Of a DNA stretch of 64,000 nt, positions 46,099-58,701 are shown piece by piece. The DNA is taken from positions 1,161,001 through 1,225,000 of the forward strand of contig CP071495.1 in the NCBI GenBank assembly GCA_017354895.1, in the 5' to 3' direction. Numbering within the stretch: position 1 is the first letter of the stretch; each line of letters starts with the position of its first letter. The DNA is from Podospora comata (lineage: Eukaryota; Ascomycota; Sordariomycetes; Sordariales; Podosporaceae). The translations under genes and the position numbers were made by a program. The notes beneath the pieces were generated by a model that saw nothing but the letters and a program-made list of their open reading frames with translations, was not told the origin of the DNA and did not search any database.

Positions 46099-49000
46099 AT
46101 GGCCAACCGCATGTCGATGTACTCGATGGCTTCAGAACCGGGATTGGGGCCTCGAGGTGCCGGACAGCAGCCATCCCAGGTTTCCACCACCACCCTGCTC
46201 AATGCCGTCCACAACATTTACCTCTCGGGACAATCGTACCGGCTCGACGCCGGGACTAGCCTCGTCGTCAACACATGGCTAACCGCCTCATTAGCAGGCC
46301 CGGATGGGCGCGCCGGAGGGACTGTTGATGCTGCCCTGGCAGCCAGAGCGTGGGAACATGCTCGCCGTCGCGCTGAAGATGGTTGCATTATTCTGGGGTG
46401 AGTTGCTATCATCTCGTTAGATGACCAGCAGCTGTTCATGGTTTGCTAACCTCGACCAGGTCTCTTCACACCTCTACACCCTCGCTACTACGACCATTCC
46501 TATCCTCTCTCCCCGTCTCGATCCCTCCCGTTCTTCTCACCGCTCTCAGTGCCCTCGAGCCATTTTTGCGCTGCGTGACACCACACAACCCATCGACCCC
46601 GAGACAAACGGCTCTTGGTGTAACCCTGACGCTGAACCTGACGGGTAACCTCACCGCGGCATCCATCGCCCTTGCCCAGGGAGGCATTGACACAGAGAAG
46701 GGTCTCCTTCGCATTCCTCAGGAGGCCGGCCACCGTGCATTTGACGTGTTTTACTACCTTCTCACCTCTGCCTCCACGCCAGCCGAGAGGGAATTCCTTG
46801 GCCTCAAGGCGGCTTCTCACTACAGCCTCCTTGCTCGCTCCGGCACATATGACCCCCCATCATACCTCCCCACTGCCGATGACGGCGCTGCCGCTGATGA
46901 CTTCCGGTCTGCGCTCAAGGAAATCGGCATCAAGGGATCGTCGCACCGCAAGTTCATCTCGACTCTCGCTGGTCTGTTGAAGTTGGGCAACACAATCGAC
47001 TACAACGTGGATGAAGATGTTTTGGACGACATCTGCGAGGATGTCGGCGGTCTTCTCGGTCTAGAGCCTGAAATCCTGGCCAAGCAGTGCACCACCGACG
47101 ACCGCTCCATCTTCATCGGTGGACTCTACGAGGCATTGGTCGACTGGGTCATCAAGAAGGCCAACGAGACAATCGCCGCGCAAATGGGTGCCGAGGCTGG
47201 AAGCAGGACGCCCTCTGCCAACGACGACAGTGGCGACACTGTTTGCTTGACGGTGCTCGAGGTTCCTGACCCAAATCTGGGCAAGGCCGTTGCCATGCGT
47301 GGCATCTTTGATGATACCACCGGCATCAACGCCGAAATGAAGCAGGACGGCATCGAGGTCGCACCGGCTGGAAGCTCAGTTCTCCGCGAGATGCAGAACG
47401 CCGTGGCTGAATGCGGGCCCGAGCTTGGAATCATGGTTGGCACGCAAGGGAGGGAAAGGCAGCATGCGCTCGAGAAGAGGGAGGAGGTGCTCGAGAAGAT
47501 CGGCCACTCGGCTGAGGACGATGGCTTCATCAAGCAGCTTCTCTTCCCTGTGCCCGCCGAGGGCATCAACCTCGGCCGTATTGGTCGTTTGGATATCTCT
47601 GCCATTCTCGGCGCGAGCAGAGCGTGGTATCACCTTTCTATTCACCCCACAGATGAATCTCCAGCCAGCTTGGCTGCTCTCCCGTCTGTAAACTCTGCTT
47701 GGTCTGCCGGCACGGTATCTCGCCAGCTCCGGGCGTGGAGGTTACCAGAGTGGGCAAACCGCCGCAATAAGCACCTCGACTTCACGGCCGATTTCGACCT
47801 TGACGAGTTTGTGCAGCGGTTCCGCGCTCTTGGATGCACCGAGGGCCGTGATGGCATTGAAAGTTGGATTCTGGAGCGCGGATGGAGCAACGGCGAGGTG
47901 GTGGTTGGTTCTGAGCGCGTCTGGATGAGGGAAAATGCCTGGTGGGAGGCGGAAACAATGCTGGATATCAAGCCCATGGAGGAGAGATTGGGAAGCATGC
48001 CTAACATGATGCCGCCAACACTCGGGTCTGGGTATTCTGCCACCGGCAGCGGGTTTTTCCCACCACAGCAGCCGTTTGCCAACTCGTCCTTCAATGGCAG
48101 CCACGATCAGCTTGTGGGTGTCCACCAGAGGAACATGAGCCAGCCTAGTGTTGGTGGCGTTCAAGCCATGAGAGCCCCATCCATTGCCCCCACCGCCATG
48201 ACGGGCATGCAAAATGCCACCCCTGGTGACTATGGTCTCGGTACCAAGGGCGATACCTACAAGGGTCAGGTCTTTTACAATGGCGTGGACCAGTTCGCTG
48301 GTGATCTCGACCCTGATCTCGCCGCTGGAAAGCACATCGAGGAACGACCGATCGAGACATCCAGAAAGATCTGGGTGTTTGTCGTTTGGGCCTTGACGTG
48401 GTGGATCCCATCACCTCTTCTCAAATGGGTTGGTCGTATGAAGCGACCTGACGTGCGGATGGCCTGGCGTGAAAAGCTTGTTCTCTGCTTCATCATCTTC
48501 TTCATCAACGCCATGATCGTTTTCTGGATCATCTTCTTCGGCAAGCTACTCTGCCCCAACTTCGACAAGGCCTGGACGCGGAACGAGGTTCTTAATCACA
48601 ACGGCGAAGATGACTTTTGGGTCAGTCACCGTGGCAAGGTATACGACATTACAAAGTTCTGGAAGCTCAACCACGGCACCTCGAGACAACCCACGAACAG
48701 GGAGTTCATGCAGCCTATGGGAGGCGCCGACATGGATCCCTACATCGAGATTCCGCTGCTGCTTGCCTGCCCCAGACTCGGCATCGAGGATGACAAAGTT
48801 GCTCTTCGGACCAACGACTCCCTGATTGAGAACGCCAACGCCATCCACAAGTCTGGCTTTGGTGGCATTGGTAGAATGGCGGATGCTGACTGGTATACCA
48901 AGAGGTTCTTGCCTCGCATGAAGGAATTCTACCACGGAGAGCTGGTCTGGGATTCCAACAAGATCAAGGCGGCAGGCCGCGAGGAGAACAAATACTGGTT

Positions 49001-51629
49001 CATTTATGAGGGCAAGGTGTATGACCTGAGCGATTATTTTGACACCCAACAGTACAACGAGAACATCCCCAGATACACCTTCCTCAACACCCAGCTCACC
49101 AACCTGGTCAAGAACAACCCTGGCGAGGACCTCACTGAGCAAATCACCAACATCTGGGCCAAGGCCAACACGACAGAGGGCAACAACATCGGCAACACGC
49201 TGAACTGCCTGAACAACCGGTTTTACGTTGGTAGCCCCGATTTCCGCTACAGCGCCAGGTGCCAGGTCAACAACTGGATTCTGCTCGGCTTCTCTTGCAT
49301 GATCTGCGCTGTCATTTTGATCAAGTTCGTGTCTGCCTTGCAGTTCGGCTCCAAGAGACGCCCGTCCCCGCAGGACAAGTTCGTGATCTGCCAGGTGCCC
49401 GCCTACACTGAAGGCGAGGATTCTCTCAGGAAAGCTCTCGACTCTCTCACGGCTCTTCAGTACGACAACAAGAGGAAGCTGATCTGCGTCATTTGCGACG
49501 GTGTCATTGTCGGTGAAGGCAACGACCGGCCCACCCCCAAGATCGTCTTGGATATTCTCGGTGTCGACCCCAAGACAGATCCTCCCGCCCTGCCTTTCAA
49601 GTCCGTCGGTGCGGGCAGCGAACAGCTCAACTATGGCAAGGTCTACTCTGGTCTCTACGAGTACGAAGGCAACGTGGTCCCCTATCTTGTGGTTGTCAAG
49701 GTTGGCAAGCCCTCTGAGCAGGACAAGACCAAGCCCGGTAATCGTGGCAAGCGTGACTCGCAGATTCTGCTGATGAGCTTCCTCAACCGCGTTCACCACC
49801 GCGCCCCTATGAGCCCGCTCGAGTTGGAGATGTTCCACCAGATCAACAATGTTATCGGTGTGGACCCTGAGTTGTACGAGTATCTCTTCATGGTTGATGC
49901 CGATACCTGCGTCCGGGAAGACTCTTTGAACCGTCTTGTTGCCGCTTGTGCCAATGACGCCAAGATTGCTGGTATCTGCGGTGAGACGAGCTTGCAGAAT
50001 GAGGAGCGTTCGTGGTGGACTATGATTCAGGTTTATGAGTACTACATCTCTCATCATCTCGCCAAGGCTTTCGAGTCTCTATTCGGCAGCGTTACCTGTC
50101 TGCCGGGCTGGTATGTTTTTCTTCATTGAGTGCTGTTCGTGGATTTTTGCTAACAATATCCCAGCTTCACCATGTACCGTCTTCGCACCGCTGACCGTGG
50201 CAAGCCCTTGATCATTTCCGACGAGGTCATCCGTGACTACAGCGACTGCCACGTCGACACCCTGCACAAGAAGAATCTGCTCTCTCTCGGTGAGGATCGT
50301 TACCTCACCACACTCATGACCAGATATTTCCCCTACATGTCCTACAAGTTCATCCCCGACGCCTACTGCCAAACCGCCGCCCCCGACAAGTGGTCCGTTC
50401 TCCTGTCTCAGCGTCGTCGTTGGATCAACTCGACCATCCACAACCTGGTCGAGCTGATGTTCCTCCCCGAGATGTGCGGTTTCTGTTTCTTCTCCATGCG
50501 CTTCGTCGTCTTCATCGATCTCACCGGTACCATCATCCTCCCCGCCACCTGCGTCTACCTCGGCTGGCTTTTGTACACGGTCATCTCCGGCACCGGCCAG
50601 TTCCCCTTGATCTCCATCATCATGTTGGCAGCCGTGTACGGCCTCCAAGCCTTGATTTTCATCCTCAAGCGTCAATGGCAGCACGTAGGCTGGATGATCA
50701 TTTACATCCTCGCCTTCCCAATCTACTCCTTCATCCTCCCAATCTACTCCTTCTGGAACCAAGACAACTTCACCTGGGGCAACACCCGCATCGTCATTGG
50801 GGAATCGGGCAAAAAGCAAGTCGTCGCCGTCGACGACGAGGGCTTTGACCCTCGCTCCATCCCCCTCCAACGGTGGGACGACTACGCGACCATGAACGGC
50901 CTCCCAGGCCGCCGCGGCTACAACGGGGAGAAGGTCATGGACGAGAACATGAACGTCTTCAACGAGCAATACGAAATGGACGACATGAAGTCAGTCTACT
51001 CCTCCATCCGCCAGCCCTCCGTCTTGACTGGTCTCCCCGGTCGCGGTGCGGGCGCTTACATGCCCCCCACCCCGAGCACGCCTTTCACTCCCGGCGGCCC
51101 AATGACCCGCACCAGCACCTTTGCCGGCGCAACCCCTTACTCTGACAACCCCCTCGCCCACCGGCAGTCAATGCTATCAATGGGCACCGCGGCAGAAATG
51201 CAACGCAGACACTCCAACTCCCCCTATCAAGACTACCCCGGCTCTCGCCCCAGCGTGACCAACCTCCGCACTATGACAGGAACCCCGCCAATAGGCGGCG
51301 GTGGTAACCTCGCCGTCCCGGGGGGTCTCGCGGGCAATAGGATGTCCAGCGGTACTATGCTCTCTGGCGGGCCAAGCAGACTGGGCATGCACTCGGACCT
51401 CGGGCACGCCTCCACCGGGTCCTTTGACTTCCAGCGTGGCTTGGGTCAGGGCCCAGACGAGCAGGCGATTGTGGAGGCTATCCGGAGTGTGATGAGGGAG
51501 GTGGACTTGGACAATGTGACCAAGAAGCAGGTCAGGGCGTTGGTCGAGCAGAGGCTGCAGTGCGAGATTACAGGGGTGAAGAGGACGTTTATGGATAAGG
51601 AGATTGATAATGAGCTGGCTGCTATGTAA
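46099..51629 (+). CDS. chs-7: Class VII chitin synthase with degenerate motor-like domain
   Basis: This is a three-exon gene of 1804 residues (csmB/chs-7 type). Exon 1 is 46099-46397, intron 46398-46459 (62 bp), exon 2 46460-50110, intron 50111-50164 (54 bp) and exon 3 50165-51629. The N-terminal half is related to the class V motor region ([11 protein letters not shown]...AEREFLGL), but the place of the P-loop reads [13 protein letters not shown], so ATP binding there is lost, as usual in class VII. Membrane segments begin near residue 750. The catalytic core has [36 protein letters not shown] and QRRRW at about 1399. It is followed by membrane helices, a Gly/Ser/Pro-rich linker and a DEK-like C-terminal domain ([20 protein letters not shown]). 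It makes chitin at the plasma membrane, and class V and VII enzymes act together in polarised growth and septation. Confidence 0.95.
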
Positions 51630-53493
51630 TAAAAGGGGTGTGTGGATGTTGGTTGGGGATGAATAAGAGAAGAAAAAAAAACGTTTTGGATGTCGCGATA
51701 TAAGGTGTTATCTTGGAAGGGAGGGGGGTTATTTTTTTTTTCACAACATCGTCTTGGATATTTTACTAGTTGTTTTTTTGTCTGTTGTTTTTTTGTCGAT
51801 TATTGTCAATCTCTTTGCCGGGGGTATTATTAATAAGAATCATCATCATATCATATCATGACATCAATCATTGCAAAGCACCTAGTATATTTGCCAGTTA
51901 TCACGCTTCGTCATCAACACCCATGTCTTTTGCTTCTGGGGTTACTTCCACAAGACACCATCAGCGGCCCTTCATTATCATGTCCATCATCAACAAACAG
52001 CACCCAATTCACCTCATCGGAAATCTCACCTGTTTGGTCTCTGCCACAGGTAGTCATCAATGATCAAAATTCACAACTTGAAAATGATCATGGCCATGGT
52101 TCCTGCCGGGACCGAATCAACCATCTCGGTATCAACTCCCCAATTTTTATGCAGCAAGAAAATCAAGAAAAAAGGATTACATCATCCAACAAAACCTCCT
52201 CTTCGGTCCCGACCCGACGACCATGAAATCGTGAAACAGAACGTGGCAGACACCATGGTGACAGTTGCCCAGACAGGGTGGTGAAATGACAATGGCATCG
52301 GCTTCATTCATTTTCCACGTGGAGATCGGGGAGAAAGAGACGGACGGGCCGGCCGACAACGACGATGATGATGTGTGGGACGATGGGTTTGAGGGCCCGA
52401 TTGAGACGGAGCGGGTGCCTGAGAAGTGTGTGACGGGTCGGTGTGGCCGATGATGGTAGGTGACGAGATGCGATGGCAGAGGGGTTCTTTGTGGAAGGGG
52501 CTGGCAGGCTGTTCGGCAATCTTGGAGGTGAGAGAGATCAGAGCGATGAATGAAGAGGCATCGGTAGTGGTATATGAGGTCAGTACGTTGGAGGGAGCTA
52601 TATTCAAGGAATGGTTGCCTATGGGGGTAGGTCTGATATGATGTTCTACCTGTACTGCGAAGGAACCGGAAGCGAGTGACGATGGGGAGCACCTTCCTTG
52701 TCTATGGACTGGTAGCAGATTGGGAAGGCACATGTGGAGTTTGAGGGAAGGAGCTCCCGACTATCACTCGATATCAATTTGTAATGGCATCTTCTAAGTT
52801 CATGCAATAGCTGATGCCAACTGCATCGCCTGCGGACGTAGACACGACGAGAATAGCCATCCGACAAGAACAAAAGGGCAGCCCATGCTCTGAGAGAGAG
52901 AGGGGATGGTTCGGGACACCAGGTACGAATACGCTGTGATTCTTCGAGCAAAGACAAAAGAAGAGGTTATCGTCTTCCGGGGAGACGGCAGAACCGAACT
53001 GGCATTGGAGGGTTTGCGGCTCACCCGATGGGCAGGAGTTTAACCTCCACTGCCAGTTCCATCAGACGATGTCAGCGTCATGGCTCTCAAACTCGTCGAA
53101 CTTTCGACGCAGGAGCGGGTCGAGATCAAAACTTGATAATGCTAAAGATTTCTATCGGCTGGCTTTGTTGGAGACCAAAGGGAGGGTGGATGTGGCGTAG
53201 ACTCGCTCATTCATGGCTAGTGAGCCGCCATAAAGAGAGAAGCGGGATACTCGAAACCTGATATCAGGGGTTAAACGCACAGTGACAACTTCTTTGTCGA
53301 CCACCGGCTTCCTCCATCTCCACTACACATTTCATCAAGATTTAAGTTCTGTCTCCTCACCATCCCACGTGGCCATGAATGATGCTCGTTGGGTCCAGGG
53401 GGGTTCATCTGATCCAGCTGAACTAGTTCGGACCAGCAACACACGGCCTTGATCGATTCTACGGGGTAAGGTATTCAACACTCAAAAGGAAGG
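51630..53493. other. Gene-free stretch
   Basis: This is 1.9 kb of 3' flank of the class VII gene (T-runs near 51730-51790) and upstream region of the coiled-coil gene. Open frames at 52100-52730 overlap on both strands and look non-coding. Confidence 0.5.
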
Positions 53494-54813
53494 ATGCATT
53501 CCACTGAGCCTTCGCCAATCGAGAGGGGGCACGCCAGACTTCCGTCTCTCGCTCAGGCTATTGGTACTTGGGATGAGGAGGTTGATCACCACATCAACGG
53601 TCACCTCAAAGGTCATGCCAACAGCCAGGCTGCCAAGGCCAACGGCAAGACTGCTGCGAGGCCAAATGCACCCAAAAAGTCACACACCTACGACTGTTCC
53701 CGGCCAGAACTTCCCGGGACTGCTGCCCCGGTGACGGCGCCCTCTTTCAGGGCGAACAGCTATGTAGCAGCTGTCCAAAGCCTCGACCCCCGACCGCTCG
53801 AGCAGCTGCACAACGAGCGGTCCTACCTCGTCTACAACCTCCAAAAGCAGGGCCAGCGTGCCACCCGGCTCTTCCAAAAGTATGCCGCTCTCGAGGCCCT
53901 CATGTCGGGCAACCAGACACCCGCCGAGGCCAAGAAGTCAAAAAGGGAGATGTCCTCTCTCAAGAACAAGATCAGCGAAAGCACCCAGCAAGAGCAGCTC
54001 ATCCTCATCCGCCTCGGCGAGCTCCACATTGAGCTCCAAAACCGAGACCGCTGGATGCAAGTCCACCAGCCTCTCCCTCCTCAGCTGCTCCCCATCATGC
54101 AGCAATACCCCCCCATTCTCGCTGCGGCTACCGCCGGCGTGCATTACCATCCCCAAGGGCAATACTACGACGAGACCCCCTTGACCGCCACCGCGGCCCC
54201 CTTCTCTCCCCGGGGAGGAGAAGAGTACTTTTACGAGAACGAGGAGATCTACGAAGAAGAAGACCCAGGCCACCCCGCCGCCCTGGACCCAATGTCCCCT
54301 TGCTTCACCCCCGCGGTGCAATTCTCAGAAGACATCTGGTCCCGCTCACTCCGGCCCACCTCTGACAATCATGGTCTTGAGGAAATCGGCCCCAAGACTG
54401 CGATTCCCGAACCGGGCTCTTCCTCCTCTGCGACTACAGAAGAGTCCGATATCCCAGGGCGGTCAACGCCCATCAAGCAAGAGGAGCTGGAGTCCTACCC
54501 CGGCACTGAGACCGATAATGACGCTCCTATTCCCCCTACTGCTATCCGGGTCACTACCACTACCACTACCACGACGAGACAGGAAGAAGATCCCGAGTCT
54601 TCTGGTGAGGAGGTGGTCAACGTGAATGACTCGACCTGGGCCACGGAGGAGGACGACTCCAAGCCGGAGGATGTCAATGCGTGGAAGAAGAAGCTGAAGA
54701 GGCTGAGCCATCATGCTGTTCCCTTGGCGCTGAGGGGGAGGGATAAGAGGATGAGCTTGCCGAGTTTGAAGGACTTGTGGCCGAGGAGCAGGAAGAATAG
54801 TTTGGCTTCCTAG
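53494..54813 (+). CDS. Coiled-coil protein of unknown function
   Basis: This is an intronless gene of 439 residues starting at ATG 53494. I do not recognise a named family. After a polar N-terminus, residues about 100-190 form a likely coiled coil (QLHNERSYLVYNLQKQGQRA, KKSKREMSSLKNKISESTQQ, LGELHIELQNRDRW). A P/Y-rich middle leads to an acidic part, with a Thr run at about 353-361 coded by a CAC/ACT repeat. The C-terminus is basic and Ser-rich (WKKKLKRLSHH, RGRDKRMSLPSLKDLWPRSR), possibly membrane- or cytoskeleton-binding and a phosphorylation target. Steady coding bias and one long frame support a real gene. There is no signal peptide or membrane helix. Confidence 0.8.
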   Translation: MHSTEPSPIERGHARLPSLAQAIGTWDEEVDHHINGHLKGHANSQAAKANGKTAARPNAPKKSHTYDCSRPELPGTAAPVTAPSFRANSYVAAVQSLDPRPLEQLHNERSYLVYNLQKQGQRATRLFQKYAALEALMSGNQTPAEAKKSKREMSSLKNKISESTQQEQLILIRLGELHIELQNRDRWMQVHQPLPPQLLPIMQQYPPILAAATAGVHYHPQGQYYDETPLTATAAPFSPRGGEEYFYENEEIYEEEDPGHPAALDPMSPCFTPAVQFSEDIWSRSLRPTSDNHGLEEIGPKTAIPEPGSSSSATTEESDIPGRSTPIKQEELESYPGTETDNDAPIPPTAIRVTTTTTTTTRQEEDPESSGEEVVNVNDSTWATEEDDSKPEDVNAWKKKLKRLSHHAVPLALRGRDKRMSLPSLKDLWPRSRKNSLAS

Positions 54814-55200
54814 GCAAGGTTAATATTCTTTTTATTTTATTTTTACGTTTAACGACAGAAGAAAGGTTTAGACTTTTATTAGAAAGCGATAACCTGACAA
54901 GAGTAGGGACAGAGAGGGGTACGTATAAATAAGCATCATCAAAACAAACAACATATAAAAGAGGTTGGGGGCGGCGGTGGGGGCGTGTGTTGGGAATGTT
55001 TTGTTGGCGTTTTTGCTTATGATCAGATCAGACTGGTACTGGAAAGCAGGGAAAACTTGTACTATAAATTACCTACCCTACCTACCACATATGTTTTGCA
55101 AATATATACTCTAGTGTGTTGTCTCTCATAGCTGACCACCGCCAAACACTTGACTCGCTTTGCTGTTTCGCTCAGATGCCCATCTCATATCATTCCTCCA
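54814..55200. other. Gene-free stretch between convergent genes
   Basis: This is 387 bp of shared 3' flank between the coiled-coil gene (plus) and the NECAP-type gene (minus). It is AT-rich near 54830-54970, with nothing else recognised. Confidence 0.5.
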
Positions 55201-56079
55201 TCAAGCAAACTCCCCATTAACCCCATCATCAAACCCCATCTGCTGCGCCGACAACCTCTTCTGCCGTCTCGCCTCACTGGCACTAGGCGGCGGAGGGGGA
55301 AGACTGAAGCCCCCTCCCCCGTTTCCAGGTGGTGGCGGCAAAGCAAAACTATTCAGACTCTTCCCCCCTCCTCCCTCCTCCTCCTCCTTCTTCTCCCCCC
55401 CTTGTCCCTGGTTTCGTCTCCCAAACTTCCCCCCGAGATTAATCGTAATCGTCTCCCCCTCCTTCAGACTCCAATCCTTCTTCTCCTCAGTCTTTTCCTT
55501 CTTTTCCCTTTCCGGCTGCTGCTGCCCCCCAAAACCTAGCGATTTCCCGCACTCCTGCAACGCCAAATTGAAATCAAAAGCGTCGCTCCGCTCCTCAAAC
55601 CCGACACCTAACGTCGCCTTTTTTCCCGTCCCGGGGTCGGACACTCTTAATGCGAAGAACCGGGAGGAGTCGCTGCATGGGGTGACGATTGCGGGTGTGG
55701 TGTAGGGCGCTGCTGCGAATAACTGAGGTTGTCCATTATTATCCGAGGAGCTGGTGGTTGACTCGAGCAAGATATCGACTTTGAGCTCGGTAGTCTCAGG
55801 CGAGAGCGACGTCTCGAGGATGCGAAGGCGGGAGGTGAAGATTGGGTTTTGGGGGAGGGAGGTCCAGGAGCTGGCTAGGTAGGTTGATGAGGAAGGGGAG
55901 GAGGGGGGGAGGGTGTAGATGTGGACTTTGGGGGTTATGTCTACAGGTATAAAGTTAGCTGGGGGGGGAGGGTGAAAGGGAGGGGGAGAGGGGGGATCAA
56001 ACGAACGGAGGACTCGGACGATGGCGTCTGGGGGGAGGGGTTGGCCGGTGGCGGGGTCGATGGTGGTGGCGGGGTCCAT
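55201..56079 (-). CDS. NECAP-type (adaptin-ear-binding) endocytic adaptor
   Basis: This is a two-exon gene of 270 residues. I start at ATG 56079 (MDPATTIDPATGQPLPPDAI); a further upstream ATG would add a Thr run from a GTT repeat. A 66-bp intron (56006-55941, GTTCGT...GCTAAC...GTAG) joins RVL to HITPKVHIYTLPP, restoring the family's usual RVLxIxPKVHIY. The PHear-like domain follows, with LRILETS, KVDILLEST, PQLFAAAPY, SRFFALRVSD and LGVGFEERSDAFDFNLALQE, and then LKEGETITINLGG. The C-terminus is Gly/Pro-rich (SFALPPPPG, FSLPPPPPSAS). NECAP proteins bind AP-2 and clathrin-coat partners at the plasma membrane and regulate endocytosis. The intron is a multiple of three and stop-free; retained, it would insert 22 Pro-rich residues. 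Confidence 0.9.
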   Translation of the reverse strand: MDPATTIDPATGQPLPPDAIVRVLRSFDPPSPPPFHPPPPANFIPVDITPKVHIYTLPPSSPSSSTYLASSWTSLPQNPIFTSRLRILETSLSPETTELKVDILLESTTSSSDNNGQPQLFAAAPYTTPAIVTPCSDSSRFFALRVSDPGTGKKATLGVGFEERSDAFDFNLALQECGKSLGFGGQQQPEREKKEKTEEKKDWSLKEGETITINLGGKFGRRNQGQGGEKKEEEEGGGGKSLNSFALPPPPGNGGGGFSLPPPPPSASEARRQKRLSAQQMGFDDGVNGEFA

Positions 56080-56792
56080 ATTGGGTGAGAGGGGGTGAGC
56101 AAACACTGTTGGAGAGATAGTTGTTGTTGTTGTTGTTGTTGTCAAGCGCTGAGGTCAAAAGATGGGATAAGTTGGAATGATATATATATCCCAAGACACA
56201 AGAGGACCCTGAAACAAGGTGCCTGTTCATGCAAGTGGGACCCTGGATCTGATGCTGGCTGGGGAAGCTTTCTTCCCATGCACATCACCCCGCTTGCTCC
56301 CGTTGCCTAGCTCGGTGCCCCGCTTTAATCGTCGGAGCGTCCCGGTGAGAGGTCAAAGTCCTAGGTGGAGAACAGGTGAGAAAGAGCGGCTATGCTTCTT
56401 CAGTTACATGATGACGGGTCACATATGAATGTGCATTGTGTTATATGTGCCACGTTTTGTTGGACCTCAAGTCTGTAAGAAGGGCATTGCCTCTCGACGT
56501 ACATGTCAGTAGCTGTGTAACGTACCTTGGACTCCTCAGGCTAGCTACGACCAAGGTGCTTCTATTTCAGAAACGAAGCCTGGACACGAAGCTCACTGCG
56601 CCCTTTCTAGACCTAGGATCACGAACTGCTGTAGCGGAACATCATAGGCCGGCCCATTGTTTGCTGGGCAGGCAGTCACAGATAGCAGCAGTTCGAGCTG
56701 TAAAGGGTGCTTGTGAAGCTGTCACTTATGGACGTCTATAGACGTCTAATCCGAATAGGTATCCAACCCTTGAAATATCCAAAACCGTTCAC
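56080..56792. other. Gene-free stretch
   Basis: This is 713 bp upstream of the NECAP-type gene and downstream of the membrane-protein gene (both minus). It contains a (GTT)n microsatellite near 56119-56142. No gene is supported. Confidence 0.5.
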
Positions 56793-58701
56793 CTAAATAA
56801 TATACACTGGCAACCGACTCCCCAATAGTTCACTCTTTGGCATCTGCACATCGTTCTGATCAAAGTTGTGCAGCAGCAGCCAGCAAATCATCCGAAATAC
56901 CAGCGTGCACCACACCGTGTTCCGCCCAGGGTCTATCCTCGCTTCCGTGTCGTCTCGAGCAAGCCGGGGTGTGGGTGCTGGTTTGTCGCCCGCCGGTTGC
57001 CGCAACTCGGCTTCGATCTGGCGTGTTTTCTCGCCATTGGAGTCGAAGCTGGCGCCTTCTTCCAGCCGAGCCCACAGGAATCGGGACGGGTCTGGTAAGC
57101 CAATGTCTGTGACTATTGGGCGGACGTCATCGAAGTAGGCTGCCATGAATTCCGCCTCGCGCTCGCCGCGTGGCGCATTGAGTAGGTTGACGAGCGAGCG
57201 GATAGGCTTTTCGCCATGCTCTGGGTTGAGGGCCGAATGCACGGTATGGATGTGTCGCTGAATCACATCTAGAACCAGCGGCTTGGGAACCGCCGCGAGG
57301 ATGGCGTCGGCTGCGCTGATGGAGTCATTCAGGACATTGAGTTGCTTGGGGTCATAGCCTTCGTCCTTTGTAGGGGGCAGGCTGTCTCTCAGTATGGCCG
57401 CTTGCTCGGCTAATACTTCCAGGTCGGACGACGTCCGCTTCGAGTCGTCCCGTGCAGCGATTGTATCGAGATGATGGGAAAAGGCCGTGAGGAGTAACCT
57501 CAATGAGAAAGCCCTCGTCTCCCAGGCATATATGGTGGGATTCGGAAGATAGGTGTAACAACGGTCCTTTTGATGGAGAGTGCGGCCGAGCATTCCTAGA
57601 AGCTCGAAAATAACTATCACCGGATTAGCATTGACTTCAAGTAAAGGGGTGAGGCTAAATACTTGGGAAAAAGTGGTTTTGTCGGGAATGTCCCTTCGAG
57701 AAATGCTCAATCGTGTTGCTGTCGCATCCTATCAGAGAGAGTGTCGCAGCGATCTCTCGACGGCTTCCTAGCTGCAATGTCTTGAGCTCCTTCTGCCTCC
57801 TGGTCGCATCAGGATTACGCAGGGTTTTATCCTCCCAGTCTCGAAGGCGATAGATCGTTGGTACGTTTCCATAGCAGAGCTCCTTTACTTCCTCCGTCGG
57901 GATCACGCGATGGTTCCTGAAGTTCGTGATGCCCGTCTTTGCAAACGTAAAGACGAGACCAAACTCGCGCACTCGGTATCCGTGGATGCTCATTCCATTT
58001 CCCTCGGCTCGATACACATCCTCGTCCTGGTCGAACCTCTTCCAGTAGAGGCCTAATGTCGCCGTGAGCTCGATCAGGTGGGTAATGGTTGTCGTGGCAT
58101 AAGGCCGACGTAAAACGGACGTCTCATCGAATGTGCGGATGGTGCTTTGGACGCCGACAGCCAAAGTCGGAAACTCAAAATTGCGTGATATCCTCGAAAT
58201 CCCACCAGCATTGACCCCTTCAACACTACGCCACATGTCCATTTCCCAGGCTATCGAGTCTCTCTCCATCCCTTGAATCGTCTCCAACAACCTCACCCAA
58301 GACGCCCGCTCGTTATGAACTGTATGAATCTTTTTATCTCCGAAGCTCGAGGGGCCAGGGTCCGGATCGTAGATCACTCTGGTATCCTCACAGCTCTGGC
58401 GCGAGCCATCGATATACCAGATCGGCTTGCCTTGAACAGGGCCGCGCGCATTGTTGCGAGGAGCGAGGAAGATGACCGGTAGCTCAGCTTCTGTCACAGT
58501 CCGTCGTCCCCGCGAGAAGGATAACAAGCCGTAAGTCTTCGTTTTTCTGTAGTCGGCCCATTTGCCCATCATTCCGCTGTCCCAGTGGTCGAAGCCGGTG
58601 GGTTTAGAAAACAAATGGGCGGCAAGAAAAACGACCGAGACGATGAATGCGCCAGCAGCTAGAATAATGGCGGCGATGCCGACGCCATCGGCCTCAGCCA
58701 T
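56793..58701 (-). CDS. Fungal membrane protein of unknown function, one N-terminal helix
   Basis: This is a two-exon gene of 619 residues. Exon 1 is 58701-57663, the 49-bp intron is 57662-57614 (GTATTT...GCTAAT...ATAG, phase 1) and exon 2 is 57613-56793. The N-terminus MAEADGVGIAAIILAAGAFI continues through VSVVFLAAHLF to form one transmembrane segment at about 8-31, with no classical signal cleavage site. It is followed by GMMGKWADYRKTKTYGLLSF. The remainder is soluble and helical, with no motif I can name. The layout (short N-terminal anchor, then a GxWA...RKTK basic patch) recurs in a lineage-specific family of filamentous ascomycetes with no known function. A late hydrophobic stretch (VWCTLVFRMICWLLLHN) near the C-terminus may touch the membrane. 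Confidence 0.75.

Noticed and set aside
48546-50057. 503-codon minus-strand open frame in the class VII chitin synthase, and a 296-codon one at 50079-50969
   Set aside because: Both run antisense to conserved chitin synthase sequence and mirror its codon bias; no domain is visible.
52177-52733. Minus-strand frames of 141 and 171 codons
   Set aside because: They overlap each other and plus-strand frames, lack domain character and sit in ordinary intergenic DNA.
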